Source: Deltaproteobacteria bacterium (GTDB taxonomy: Bacteria; Myxococcota_C; UBA6777). Taken from it: a stretch of DNA of 64,000 nucleotides. Positions 52,576-62,400 of the stretch are shown here, one piece after another. The translations under genes were made by a program, and so were the position numbers. Position 1 is the stretch's first letter, and every line of letters begins with the position of its first letter. The stretch lies in contig SBHC01000059.1 of NCBI GenBank assembly GCA_006226375.1, forward strand, positions 101,868-165,867. The letters are read 5' to 3'. The notes under the pieces are model-generated. The model made no database searches. It saw only the letters and a list, made by a program, of their open reading frames with translations, and had not been told where the DNA came from.

Positions 52576-52607
52576 ACCTATGTGGCTTGGTGCTGTGCAC
52601 CTATGTG
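52576..52607. promoter_or_regulatory. Direct repeats in divergent promoter region, candidate operator
   Basis: ACCTATGTG occurs twice, at 52576-52584 and 52599-52607, 23 bp apart (about two helical turns), with GGTGC-TGT-GCACC between and overlapping the second. It lies between the divergent WD40 and symporter genes and could bind a dimeric regulator. Confidence 0.35.
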
Positions 52608-52734
52608 TAGAGGATGTAAGCAATTTGTTGTTGGTGGTTGCTTGGTATAACGTTTGCTGTGACACAAGACTACCACAGGTAGGGAGTCACGGTACAATGA
52701 GAAACATCGCTTTCAAGAAGAGGCGTGAAGCCTC

Positions 52735-54153
52735 ATGACACAATCATCCAAAATCAATGACGGTCACCCCGTTTTGTCGTGGCGTGTGTTGGTCGGCTAC
52801 GGCGTGGGCGACTTCGCTCACTCGTTAGCGTTTACCACCAACGCCCTCTTTTTGATGTTCTTTGCTACGGAAATCCTGCACTATTCGCCCGCTGTGGTGG
52901 GTACAGCATTGCTCTGCTGCAAGCTCTTGGATGCGTTGACCGATCCGTTGATGGGAGAGCTGTCCGATCGGACCCAGCATCCGATGGGTCGAAAGCGGCC
53001 GTACCTGTTGTGGGGTGCCTTGCCGTTGGGTCTCTCCTTCTTTCTGTTGTATGCCATGCCTCGTGTGGAGGGGGCCATCTGGCAATTTGCTGTGATGAGC
53101 GTGGTGGGCTCGTTCCACTTTCTTTGTTACACGGTTTGCAACATCCCCTACACATCGATGACGGCGGATCTCGCGGATGAGCCCAAACAGCGGACCCAGC
53201 TGACAGGTGTGCGCTATGTGTTTTCGATTCTTGCTTCCATTGTGTCGGCAGTGGGGACTATGCAGCTTGTGGTTGCGTTTGCACCTTCTGCCAACCCCTC
53301 TTCGACAGAGATGGCGCAGGGCTTTCGATGGACGGCGGCTTTGTTTGGTGTGTTGATGGTGCTGTCGTTGTGGCTGACCGTGTGGGGGACACGAGAGCGA
53401 TACCGGGCCCAAAAACGCAGTCCTTTCGCGTGGTCGGTGTGGTGGAGGAGCTACCTTCGGGTGTTTCAGAATCATCCGTTCCGGCAACTTGCCATCATGT
53501 ATATGTTTCATACCGTTGCCATGACGCTGCTGGGCACTGTGATTCTTTACTTCTTGAAGTACAACTTGATGATGCCGTCGAGCGACGACTCTTCCCTTGT
53601 CCTCGGCGGAATGACAATTGTTGCATTGCTCTGTCTTTATCCTTGGTACAAGGTGTCAGAGAGGTGGGGGAAGCGGAATAGCTACATCGTAGGTAGCATG
53701 TGGATTGCGTTTGCGATGATACCTTTGTGGTGGTTGCAGCCCGGCCAGAAAACGTCACTTCTTCTTCAGATTGTGCTCATTGGTATTGGGTTCTCTAGCT
53801 TCAATTTGTTCCCAAATTCGATGCTACCGGATGTTGTGGAGGTGGAACAAGCTGAGACTGGGGAGCGGCGGGAAGGTACTTACTACGGGATGTGGGTGCT
53901 TCTTGAAAAGATCGCTCGCGGCTTTGCGCTGTTTCTCTCCGGTTGGGCGTTGCAGTGGGCAGGCTTTGTCTCTGTCAAGCAAGGTCAAACCACGCAACCT
54001 CCTGATGTGCTGGTCACGATCGTCTGGTTGTTGGTCTGGGTGCCCATTGCATTCTTGCTGTTGGGGAACGTTTTCTTGTACCGGTTCAATTTGACAGCAG
54101 AGCGTCATCGTGAGCTACGAGAAGCGATCCGGCAACAAAACGATAACTCATAG
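52735..54153 (+). CDS. GPH-family (MelB-like) sugar:cation symporter
   Basis: Membrane protein of 472 aa with about 12 hydrophobic segments. It carries the glycoside-pentoside-hexuronide family motif near the second helix, LDALTDPLMGELSDRTQHPMGRKRPYLL, and the NIPYTSMTADLADEPKQRTQL loop. Both are typical of MelB/XynB-type secondary transporters. It should import a sugar or sugar derivative with a cation across the inner membrane; the substrate is unknown. The start ATG follows AAGAAGAGGCGTGAAGCCTC. It is divergent from the WD40 gene and converges with the sigma54 activator gene (14 bp apart). No sugar catabolic gene is next to it. Confidence 0.9.
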   Translation: MTQSSKINDGHPVLSWRVLVGYGVGDFAHSLAFTTNALFLMFFATEILHYSPAVVGTALLCCKLLDALTDPLMGELSDRTQHPMGRKRPYLLWGALPLGLSFFLLYAMPRVEGAIWQFAVMSVVGSFHFLCYTVCNIPYTSMTADLADEPKQRTQLTGVRYVFSILASIVSAVGTMQLVVAFAPSANPSSTEMAQGFRWTAALFGVLMVLSLWLTVWGTRERYRAQKRSPFAWSVWWRSYLRVFQNHPFRQLAIMYMFHTVAMTLLGTVILYFLKYNLMMPSSDDSSLVLGGMTIVALLCLYPWYKVSERWGKRNSYIVGSMWIAFAMIPLWWLQPGQKTSLLLQIVLIGIGFSSFNLFPNSMLPDVVEVEQAETGERREGTYYGMWVLLEKIARGFALFLSGWALQWAGFVSVKQGQTTQPPDVLVTIVWLLVWVPIAFLLLGNVFLYRFNLTAERHRELREAIRQQNDNS

Positions 54154-54167
54154 AGCAGAACAAGATG

Positions 54168-55601
54168 CTATTTTTCAGGCTTCTGGATGTTATGCTCTTT
54201 CATCACCTCATAGATGACTTTGCGAGTGACATCGGCGTTGCGGGCGACTTCGCTGATGTTGTACTGGTATTGTTCAAGCAGATGGCTGAAGTAGTCACGT
54301 TGAAACTGTGAAATGGCAGACTCTTTGGCCTTGTCGTAGGTTTGGGCGTAGTCGATATCCGTGGTGGTGGAGAGCATGGGGGATTTGCCGATGGCGCTCT
54401 TGATGCGTCGAGGAAAGTCATCCAACGAGGGGAACTCATCGGTGCTCTTGGCAAAGGCAGACTCCACGGCATACTTAAGCTCTCGAACGTTTCCAGGCCA
54501 AGGGTAGGAACGTAGTCCATGGATGATGTCGGGAGGAATCTCCGGTAGTTCGGCTGCTGCGCCTGGGTTGTCTTCGTTTCGCTTGGCGAGTTCAAGCTGG
54601 CAAAAGTGCTCAAACAAATGCTCCACATCATCGCCTCGTTCCATGAGAGGCGGGACATAGATCTCGAAGACTGCGAGGCGATAGTAGAGGTCTTGTCGGA
54701 AGTCGCCTGATTCCACCATCTCAAGCAAGTCGCGGTTGGTCGCTGCGATAACGCGGGCGTCAAAGTCAACATAGTTTTCCGACCGCAACGGTCGCACTTT
54801 TCGCCGCTCCAACGCTCCAAGGAAATACGTTTGACTGTCTTTGGGGAGTTCGCCGATCTCGTCGATAAAAACGGTGCCGCCGTCGCCTCGAACAAAAGCT
54901 CCCACGTAATCTTCGTCGGCTCCTGTGAAGGCTCCTTGCTTGTGGCCAAACAACTCGGAGTCCAGGCGCTCTGAGTTCGGTAGCGCCGAACAATCGACCA
55001 CTTCAAGGCGCTTCTTGTATTTGGTGCTGAGGGCAAAAATGGCGCGAGCGACCAGCTCTTTGCCTGTGCCTGTGTCGCCGAGGATGAGGACGGTGCTGTC
55101 GCTTCGTGCGGCCTGTTGGATCTGGCTGAACAACCGCTTCATGGCGGCTGAGTGTCCGACCATCCCTTCCAGTTCCGAAGTGTAAGTTGGAGAGACAACT
55201 TGCTTCTCAACCGCTCCCTGGAAGCGCAAGAGGGTATCGCCGACCTGCACCTCCATGCCTTTGGTCAAGTAGGCCTCCCGGATCTTGATGCCCTGGATCC
55301 AGGTGCCATTTTTGCTGTCGAGATCCCGAATCAAGTACTGGTCGGTGTCGCTGTACATGTCACGACGAACGCTCAGGTGCTGATGAGAAACTTTGGGATC
55401 TGTGAGTTCAAAGTCCACGTGCAAGGGGTCGTCGGCCCGGGTGCTTCTCGAAAGACTGACTTTGGGGTTGCCAATCACCATCAGGCCTTGTTGCAACTCC
55501 ATGGCTTTCCCCTGGTCGGGACCTTCCAGCACTTCCACGTGAATCGTGGGGAAATAAAGATAGTTGTTTAAGTCGCTGACTTGGCGAGTTTGGGTGTTCA
55601 T
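54168..55601 (-). CDS. FHA-domain sigma54-dependent transcriptional activator
   Basis: Protein of 477 aa. The N-terminal FHA domain (about residues 20-125) has SHQHLSVRRD and SKNGTWIQG, which bind phosphothreonine. The AAA+ domain (about 155-400) shows Walker A GDTGTGKELVARAI, the sigma54-contacting GAFTGADED, Walker B TVFIDEIGEL and the Arg finger in DFRQDLYYRL. The C-terminal helix-turn-helix (about 435-475) is RDYFSHLLEQYQYNISEVARNADVTRKVIYEVM. Phosphorylation of partner proteins by a Ser/Thr kinase could be sensed by the FHA domain. The ATG has AAGGAG 6 nt upstream. It is in operon with the giant kinase gene, 21 nt upstream. Confidence 0.95.
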   Translation of the reverse strand: MNTQTRQVSDLNNYLYFPTIHVEVLEGPDQGKAMELQQGLMVIGNPKVSLSRSTRADDPLHVDFELTDPKVSHQHLSVRRDMYSDTDQYLIRDLDSKNGTWIQGIKIREAYLTKGMEVQVGDTLLRFQGAVEKQVVSPTYTSELEGMVGHSAAMKRLFSQIQQAARSDSTVLILGDTGTGKELVARAIFALSTKYKKRLEVVDCSALPNSERLDSELFGHKQGAFTGADEDYVGAFVRGDGGTVFIDEIGELPKDSQTYFLGALERRKVRPLRSENYVDFDARVIAATNRDLLEMVESGDFRQDLYYRLAVFEIYVPPLMERGDDVEHLFEHFCQLELAKRNEDNPGAAAELPEIPPDIIHGLRSYPWPGNVRELKYAVESAFAKSTDEFPSLDDFPRRIKSAIGKSPMLSTTTDIDYAQTYDKAKESAISQFQRDYFSHLLEQYQYNISEVARNADVTRKVIYEVMKEHNIQKPEK

Positions 55602-55622
55602 TCACCGCTCCTTGCGGAATCA

Positions 55623-58600
55623 TTAATGGAGTTGAAGAGAACGTAACCAGGCTTCCAGATCCAGACGAGCAGAGCGAGGCCAGTGCTCGGAGTGTCGCAG
55701 TCGTTTCAGTATACAGGGAACGCCAAACGCTGTCAGGGAGTGCGAACGCCAAAACCCTGTCGCCTTTTGAAAGGCAGCCCATGCCTCTTGGTGTTGCCCC
55801 TGTTCTTGGTGGTACAGCGCCAGAGTCAAGGCTTGGGCTTGTTGCAGTAGGGGTTCAGGACGTTGCAATTCGACCACCTTCAACACATGGGCCAGCGCCT
55901 CTTCCTTCTGTCCTTGGCGCAACGCGATGTTGGCTTCCAACAACATCACATGTCCTTGCTCATGGGGCATTCCGCCAATGGTCTCAAATGCTTTGTGGGC
56001 TGTTTGGGTGTATGCTTGAGCTTGAGGAAGGTTGTCTGTAGCTGCTTCCAACCATCCTCGGAGGAGGCTCGCTACGCCGTACCACCAATGTTGGTTGTGG
56101 GAGGCAAACGAATGTTGAACCTGTGCCGCGAGCGTTTTACCCACAGCCCACTGCTGCCGGTAGAGTGCAAGCCATCCCAAACAAAACTGACATTGCGCGA
56201 CGCCCATGATCTCGCCCAACTCATCGAAACGTTGTGCTAGCTGTTCGAGCCAGTCCTCTGCTTCGGTGTAGCGCCCCTGGTCGGCGAGATTAAAGCCCAG
56301 CAACAGGGAGCTTTGGCTGGCCCCTCGGGGCAAGTCGCACTGCTCAAAGGCAACCAACGCGCTCTGTGCCCAGGAGGTGCTTTGGCTGTACATGCTGCGG
56401 TTGTACTCAATGTTGGAGAGCACGAGGCGGCATTCCGCTTGTCCCACAAGCCCCACGTTGTCGGGTAGATCGTCCAATTGGTGGAAGAACTCCAGAGCCT
56501 GGTTGGCCAACTCCAGGGCTTGTTCCCGCCCACCTTCGGGGCCTTTGTCGGTTTTGCCCAACGTGTCGAGGAGGCTGGCTTGTAGGCGAAGGCCGTGCGC
56601 TTGCTCCAAGGGGTTGTTTTCAACATCAGCCAGCAAGAACAGCTTCTGGCAAGCTTGCGCCGCTTCTTCCAACTCGGTTTGAACCAGGAGAACCTCTGTG
56701 CGCCACCGCCAGTAGTACGCCCTGCTGCCTTCTGGGACTTGCTCGTGGAGAAGGTCCAGGTCTTCCAACACCGCTCGACTATCGCGGTGAAGTCGCCACT
56801 CTTCTTCGATGAACGACATCAACAGGGAGAACGCTTGCTCCGATTCTTGGGCTGCCAGAGCAGCCTTGGCGCGCAGTCGAACCACACCGCGCTGTTGGGG
56901 TTGCGGATGATGCGCCAGGGCATGAAAAGCAGCTTGAAAGACAGAGTGAGCGCGGGGGTGTTTGCGAAGCTGGGTGTCGAGGTATTCTTCGAGCATCCCA
57001 TGGTACCAAACCAACCGACGGTACTCAGAAAGTAGCAGTTGATGGTGAAGCAACTCATGCAGAAGCGCGTCTGTGTCAACGCCCGACAATAACTCCTCAG
57101 ACTGGCATAGCTTCAATAGCAGCTGATCCACAACAGCAGGAAGCAGTTCACTGCCCAAAGAGGTCAGGCACTTGGCCACAAATTGAGCGGCTTCACTGAG
57201 TCCTTGGAGGCGCTCGGCCCAGTGCGATTGCGTCGTCTCAGGAAGCGTCTGAAGTGCGTGCTCTGCCAGGGCGTATTCTTGTGTGTTTGGCTCCCACGAC
57301 AACGCTCCCGTTTGTGCCCAAGCGTAGATGTGTTGGAGCGCAAACAACGGGTTGCCCTGGCTTCGCTGACAGGCTTTGTCTTGCGCCAGGGGAGACAACG
57401 GTAGCCACTGTTGCAGCAGCGCACGGACAGCGTTGTCGTGCAGAGGTTCCAGTCGATAGTCTTGGGCCTGGGGCCAGGTTGTCATGATCTCGTTGAGGTG
57501 TTGTTGCACCCGATGACTCTTTTGGACTCGCTCCGTTCGAACGGTCGCCAACACCATCACCGAAAGTTGCGGATGCTCGCGGAGCTTCTCCAAAAAGTCG
57601 AGGCTCTCGGCGTCGGCGAGATCCAGGTTGTCCAACCAAAGTAAAAGTGATGTTTCTGGCTTGCGGCGTCGGGCGGGTGGGCTGGTGATGTATTCGAGGG
57701 CTTGCAGCCGAACGGCATGTCGTGCTTCGGAGTTATCCAACAACACGCGCTCTTCGGTCGGTCCTGTCTCAAGGATGTCGGTGTTGGATGCAGGTCGCAG
57801 AAGCCTTGCGATTCCTGCGATGGTTTGTCGCAGTTTGCGGGGGGAAGAGCCCCATCGCTCCAAGAGGTTTCCTTCGATGCGCTCGCGAGTGGCTCCGCTC
57901 CATCCAAAGTGACGTTCGATGGCTCCTTCGATGCCTTGCAACGTCGCGCTGCTCGAATGAAAGTGAGCCTGTAGACCGAGCATCCAATGTTCTTCGTAGT
58001 TGGTTTCAAGAGCCCACTGGGCCAAGTGACTCTTTCCAATGCCCGCGCTTCCTGACAACACGATCCAACTCTTGGCGGGCTGGTCGGCTTCACCTTCGAT
58101 GAAAGCCTGACCTTGCTTCCAGTGGTCTTGCATCGCCTTGTAGAGTCGTGATGTGAGGTCGTCCCGACCGACAAGAGCAGGGTAGTGAAGCGCAACCCGC
58201 ATCTGGGTGGAGAGGGTGGAGGATCTTCGCTCTGACAAAACAGCTTTTGTGTTGGGGACGGGCTGTCCCGATGCCAGGTCTTTGGGGCTTCTCCACTGCA
58301 TCCGAGGAGGCAAAGGAAGAGTCGCAGGGATTTCCGTGGAAGGGTCAGACTGAGGCGAGAACTTCTGCAACGCAGGAAACAAGGCACTCCAATGGTAGAG
58401 GGCTTCTTTGAGGTTGTACGTTTGTCGCAAACGCTCCAACAGCACCTTGGCGTGGGAAGTCCGACGCCATGGCTCTTTCCGCATCAGGTCGTTTAAGATG
58501 AGATACACCACGTCTTGTGGGGCGTCGTTGACCAGGGGCAAGTGGCTCGGTGGCTTCTTCGACACCATCTCATCCAGTACAGCCGAGTAGTTCTTTTTGT

Positions 58601-59324
58601 TGTCCAGGAAGGGGAGGTGGTTGTAGCAGAACTGGAACAGGATGACCCCCAACGCATAGAAGTCTGTGGCGGGTCCGCGGTAGTAGTAAGGGTCAAACAA
58701 CTGTTCGGGGGCGCCGTACGGAGGCGTAAGCAGCAACCTTTGTTCTTTGGGTGGATCCACGGGGAGAGAGAGCAGCACATTCTCTCCCAACGAAGCCTCC
58801 AGGTGGCGGTAGCGTTCTTCTTGTAGCAACGCGATACCAAAGTCGATCAGCTTCACTTCGGGTAGCTGAGAGGCCCCATGCAGACGCAACATGATGTTGG
58901 AGGGCTTGAGGTCGCGGTGGACGATGCCGCGTGCGTGAGCGTGAAGAAGTCCCTCCAGGACTTCGGTTGCTATGTAAGCCAACACAGGCCAGGGAAGAGG
59001 AGTTGGTAGGTTGTAACAGGCTTCCAGGGTGCAGCCTTCCACCCACTCCATCACCACGTACATGGAGTCGTCGTGACGCAGCCCAAAGTCATAGACCTCG
59101 ATCAGGTTCTTGTGCTGCATAGAGGCCATCGCCCGAACTTCTTGGAAGAACGCATAGCCCAAAAAGTTGGAGTCGTCGTTGCGGTCAGGCCGCAACGTTT
59201 TTATCGCTACAGAGCGTTTGTTGAGTCGATCATAGCCACGAATGACTTGGCCCATCCCGCCCTGGCCAACCACCTCGTGCTGCTCGTATCGAAGCTGGAT
59301 CGAGTCGAAGTTCCCAACAGACAC
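55623..59324 (-). CDS. Ser/Thr protein kinase fused to AAA-type ATPase and TPR repeats
   Basis: Protein of 1,233 aa. The kinase domain (about 12-300) has VVGQGGMGQVIRG, ATP-binding Lys in VAIKTLRP, HRDLKPSNIML, DFG in LIDFGIALL and APE in YGAPEQL. Residues of about 375-750 form a NACHT/AAA-like ATPase with Walker A GSAGIGKSHLAQ and Walker B LLLWLDNLDLADA. The rest (about 800-1,220) is helical with TPR character. There is no transmembrane helix, so it is cytoplasmic. The start is GTG with AAGGGG upstream. Kinases of this layout are frequent in myxobacteria. It precedes the FHA-sigma54 activator by 21 nt, and the two probably act in one pathway. Confidence 0.93.
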   Translation of the reverse strand: MSVGNFDSIQLRYEQHEVVGQGGMGQVIRGYDRLNKRSVAIKTLRPDRNDDSNFLGYAFFQEVRAMASMQHKNLIEVYDFGLRHDDSMYVVMEWVEGCTLEACYNLPTPLPWPVLAYIATEVLEGLLHAHARGIVHRDLKPSNIMLRLHGASQLPEVKLIDFGIALLQEERYRHLEASLGENVLLSLPVDPPKEQRLLLTPPYGAPEQLFDPYYYRGPATDFYALGVILFQFCYNHLPFLDNKKNYSAVLDEMVSKKPPSHLPLVNDAPQDVVYLILNDLMRKEPWRRTSHAKVLLERLRQTYNLKEALYHWSALFPALQKFSPQSDPSTEIPATLPLPPRMQWRSPKDLASGQPVPNTKAVLSERRSSTLSTQMRVALHYPALVGRDDLTSRLYKAMQDHWKQGQAFIEGEADQPAKSWIVLSGSAGIGKSHLAQWALETNYEEHWMLGLQAHFHSSSATLQGIEGAIERHFGWSGATRERIEGNLLERWGSSPRKLRQTIAGIARLLRPASNTDILETGPTEERVLLDNSEARHAVRLQALEYITSPPARRRKPETSLLLWLDNLDLADAESLDFLEKLREHPQLSVMVLATVRTERVQKSHRVQQHLNEIMTTWPQAQDYRLEPLHDNAVRALLQQWLPLSPLAQDKACQRSQGNPLFALQHIYAWAQTGALSWEPNTQEYALAEHALQTLPETTQSHWAERLQGLSEAAQFVAKCLTSLGSELLPAVVDQLLLKLCQSEELLSGVDTDALLHELLHHQLLLSEYRRLVWYHGMLEEYLDTQLRKHPRAHSVFQAAFHALAHHPQPQQRGVVRLRAKAALAAQESEQAFSLLMSFIEEEWRLHRDSRAVLEDLDLLHEQVPEGSRAYYWRWRTEVLLVQTELEEAAQACQKLFLLADVENNPLEQAHGLRLQASLLDTLGKTDKGPEGGREQALELANQALEFFHQLDDLPDNVGLVGQAECRLVLSNIEYNRSMYSQSTSWAQSALVAFEQCDLPRGASQSSLLLGFNLADQGRYTEAEDWLEQLAQRFDELGEIMGVAQCQFCLGWLALYRQQWAVGKTLAAQVQHSFASHNQHWWYGVASLLRGWLEAATDNLPQAQAYTQTAHKAFETIGGMPHEQGHVMLLEANIALRQGQKEEALAHVLKVVELQRPEPLLQQAQALTLALYHQEQGQHQEAWAAFQKATGFWRSHSLTAFGVPCILKRLRHSEHWPRSARLDLEAWLRSLQLH

Positions 59325-59375
59325 AGCAAGCCCCTTGCCTTCTCATTGCCTACTACAGTGATAGAGGAGGAGTGC

Positions 59376-59404
59376 AGTATAACCTGCACGGTGCAAGGAT
59401 GCAA
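59376..59404 (-). promoter_or_regulatory. Promoter of the kinase/FHA-activator operon with a central palindrome
   Basis: On the minus strand TTGCAT (59404-59399) and TATACT (59381-59376) are separated by 17 bp. The -10 matches 5 of 6 positions. The spacer contains TGCAC-C-GTGCA, a short palindrome that could be an operator between the two boxes. Confidence 0.5.
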
Positions 59405-59472
59405 AGAGTTGAATGGGCTTGTGTGTGGTCGCACTCTGTGGGCTTGGAGGAGGGAAGGTTTCCAGGGAGTGG

Positions 59473-62400
59473 TTAGAAAGGAGGCAATTGACCGATGTAG
59501 GCGCTGATCCCGAAGCCGGTGAGAGGGATCGTTGTAAAGGCTAGATCGTTGTAAAACCTTCCTACAAACGTTAGGTTCCCTTGGGTGTCTTGAGTGACTT
59601 CATGAATTTGTGTTGGCAGAGAACTAGAGAGCACGCGCTGGCCGCTGTACTTCAGGCTGCTGTCCAGTTTGACGACAAACCCAAAGGTATTTTGTGTGGA
59701 AACAGAGGTGTCGGCCGTGCTCGTGTTGAAGAAGACGCCTCCCGCGACGTTGCACGCGAGGTACAAATCGCCTTGCGATGTGTGTTCCAGGCCAACGACC
59801 TCCAGTGAGCGCAGCCCCACTCCGGCTGAGGCTGCTCGCTTCCAGGTTCCTGCGCTGTCGATCTCGGCGACAAAGAGATGACTTTCTGTCCCACCAGTGG
59901 CTGTTTGAAGGGTGGTGCTTCCCAGTGAGAACGTCGCATTGTAGACTCCAGCAACATACGCAGTTCCTTGGGCATTGATGCTAACTTTGTGGAGTAGGTG
60001 ACGTCCTGTCGCCGAGGTGGCGGTTCGTACCCACTGGAAGGCTCCATCTTTGGTGTAGCGAGCGACAAACAGGTTCTCTTGAGCGCCTTGGGCGGTCAGT
60101 GTTGTATTGGCAAAGGGCTGGTTGGACACAAAAAAGCCAGCAATCACGATGTTATCGTTGGAGTCTGTTGCGATGTCTCTGGGGAACACCTTTAAGGAGG
60201 TTCCCAGGCCTTTGAGCCAAACGGCCTTTCCTGTGCCGTCCACCTTGGCCATGAAGAGGTTGCCCCCGTTGGCTGAGTTCAACGTCAGAGAATCAAACGA
60301 GGTCGTTGTTGGGAACTGACCAAGAAGGATGACATTGCCGCTGCTGTCGAGGGCCATCTTGTTGATCTGTTCAAAGTTACCTGTTCCCAGGCTCTTGGCC
60401 CATTGCCACTGTCCGCTGGTGTTGAGCTTGGCCAAAAACATGGAATTGCTTGAACCTGATGCGGGCTGCAAGGTCGTTGTTCCGGCTGTCAGGGACGTGT
60501 AGTAGAGACCTGAGATGTAAACATTGCCTTGTGAGTCAACAGCCGGATCTTGTTCCTGAAAGACTTGACCGTTTGTGTAGGTTTGTACCCACTGCCAGGC
60601 GCCTTTGGAGTTCAGCTTTCCAACAAACGAATCGCCACGTGTTTTGTTTGAGGCTGTCAACGTGAACGTTCCAAACGTTGCAGTGCCTTTGAAGCTTCCT
60701 TTGACGTAGATATTGTCGTTGGAGTCGGTGTTGGTGCCTTGTACAACAACTTCGCCAACATCTTCTCCATTGATTTGGCTCGACCAGGAGACGGCTCCCT
60801 GCGACGAGAACTTGCCGAGGATGGCGCTGGTTCCACCGTTGTTCTTGAACGTTGTGTTGCCCAACGTGGTCTCGGAGCGGACAACACCCATGAAGAACAC
60901 TTCGTTGTTTGCTCCAGCGCTTAGGCCGCGAAACTCCCCTGCGCTTGAGGTATTGGGGATGCCCAATAATTGCGCCCATCCCCAGGTTCCCTGGCTGGTG
61001 AGATGAGCGACAAAGCTCCCATATCGACCGTTGGTGACAGATAATGTGGTGCCTCCCACAACCAAATTTTGGCCTGAAAAGCCACCTGTCACATAGGCGT
61101 TCCCCTGGCTGTCCACGGTGATGTCTCTGGCTGACGTTGGAACTCGATTCCCAAGCTGTTGCAAAGACGTTGGGGCTCCCGCGCTGCTAAGTTTCAAGAC
61201 ATAGAGGTTTTTTCCTCCTGCAGACGTGAAGATGGTGTTCGCGATGGAGAGGGTGCCAGAGAACGTTCCTGTGATGTAAACGTTATTCGAGGAGTCCAAC
61301 GCCATCGCTGCAACGTCCACAAAGGCTTGGGGGGCACCTGCGCTGGCCCACTGGTACGCTCCCTGGTTGTTCAACTTGTACACAAAGAGATGCTTTGCCT
61401 TGTTGGTGGCTTGAGCCGCCAATGTTGTGGAGTCCAGGATCATATCTTGGGTGAAGTCTCCTCCAACATAGACATCTCCCTGGCTAGAGACTGCAAGGCC
61501 TCGAACCACGTTTCGATGGCCTGGACTGGAGGCCTGCGCTGTTTTTACCCACTGGATGGTTCCTTGTGGATTGAGTTGGGCTACAAAATGACTGTCTCGT
61601 ACAGAAGTGTCTTGGAGTGCGCCGTTTGCGCCTAGGGTGAGGCCTGTGGAGCAGCTGCCTGTGACGTACACATTGCCAGCGCTGTCGGAGCGAACACGTG
61701 TGGAGCTGCTCACTCCGGGATCGCGAAGCAACACTTTGGCCCATAGCCACTTGCCTTGGCCGTCAAGCTTGGCCACAAACGAGTTGATTTGTCCGGTGTT
61801 ACCAAGTGGAATGCTACCGAACTGTGTATCGCTCCTTGTTGTTCCTACAACGTATGTGGAGGTACCGCTTACCGTCATGGCGTGAATTAACGTGAGGTCA
61901 CTGCTTTGGATGTTGTTGGCCCAAAGAACCTTTCCTGTGTTGTCGTACTTGGCAACAAAAGATTCAAAGGTTCCTCGGTTTGAGAAGGTTGTCTGCCCGA
62001 TGGTGATTCGACCCTTGTAAGAGCCAGCGATGTACACGTTGTTGCTTGCATCAGACGCTGTCGCGAGGGCTTGTACATTGCCGGAGGAGGACCAACTGGA
62101 CAAGCCTTGCGCCCACGCGGAGCAAGAGCCATTGCTGCATCCCGTTCCTGGGTTGCAGACGTTGTTGCAGGCTCCGCAGTTTTGGGGGTCGTTCTGTACA
62201 TTGATGCATGCGCCATTGCAGTCCAGTTCACCCGGTCCACACTGTGCTTTGCACACACCTTTGCTGCATACCTGGTTGGAGCCACAAGCGTTGTTGCAAC
62301 CGCCACAATGACTGTTGTTGGATTGGGTGTCGATGCATGTGCTTCCTGCGCACAGCGCTTGACCTTGTGGGCAGCCACATTGACCCTGGCTGCAGACTTG

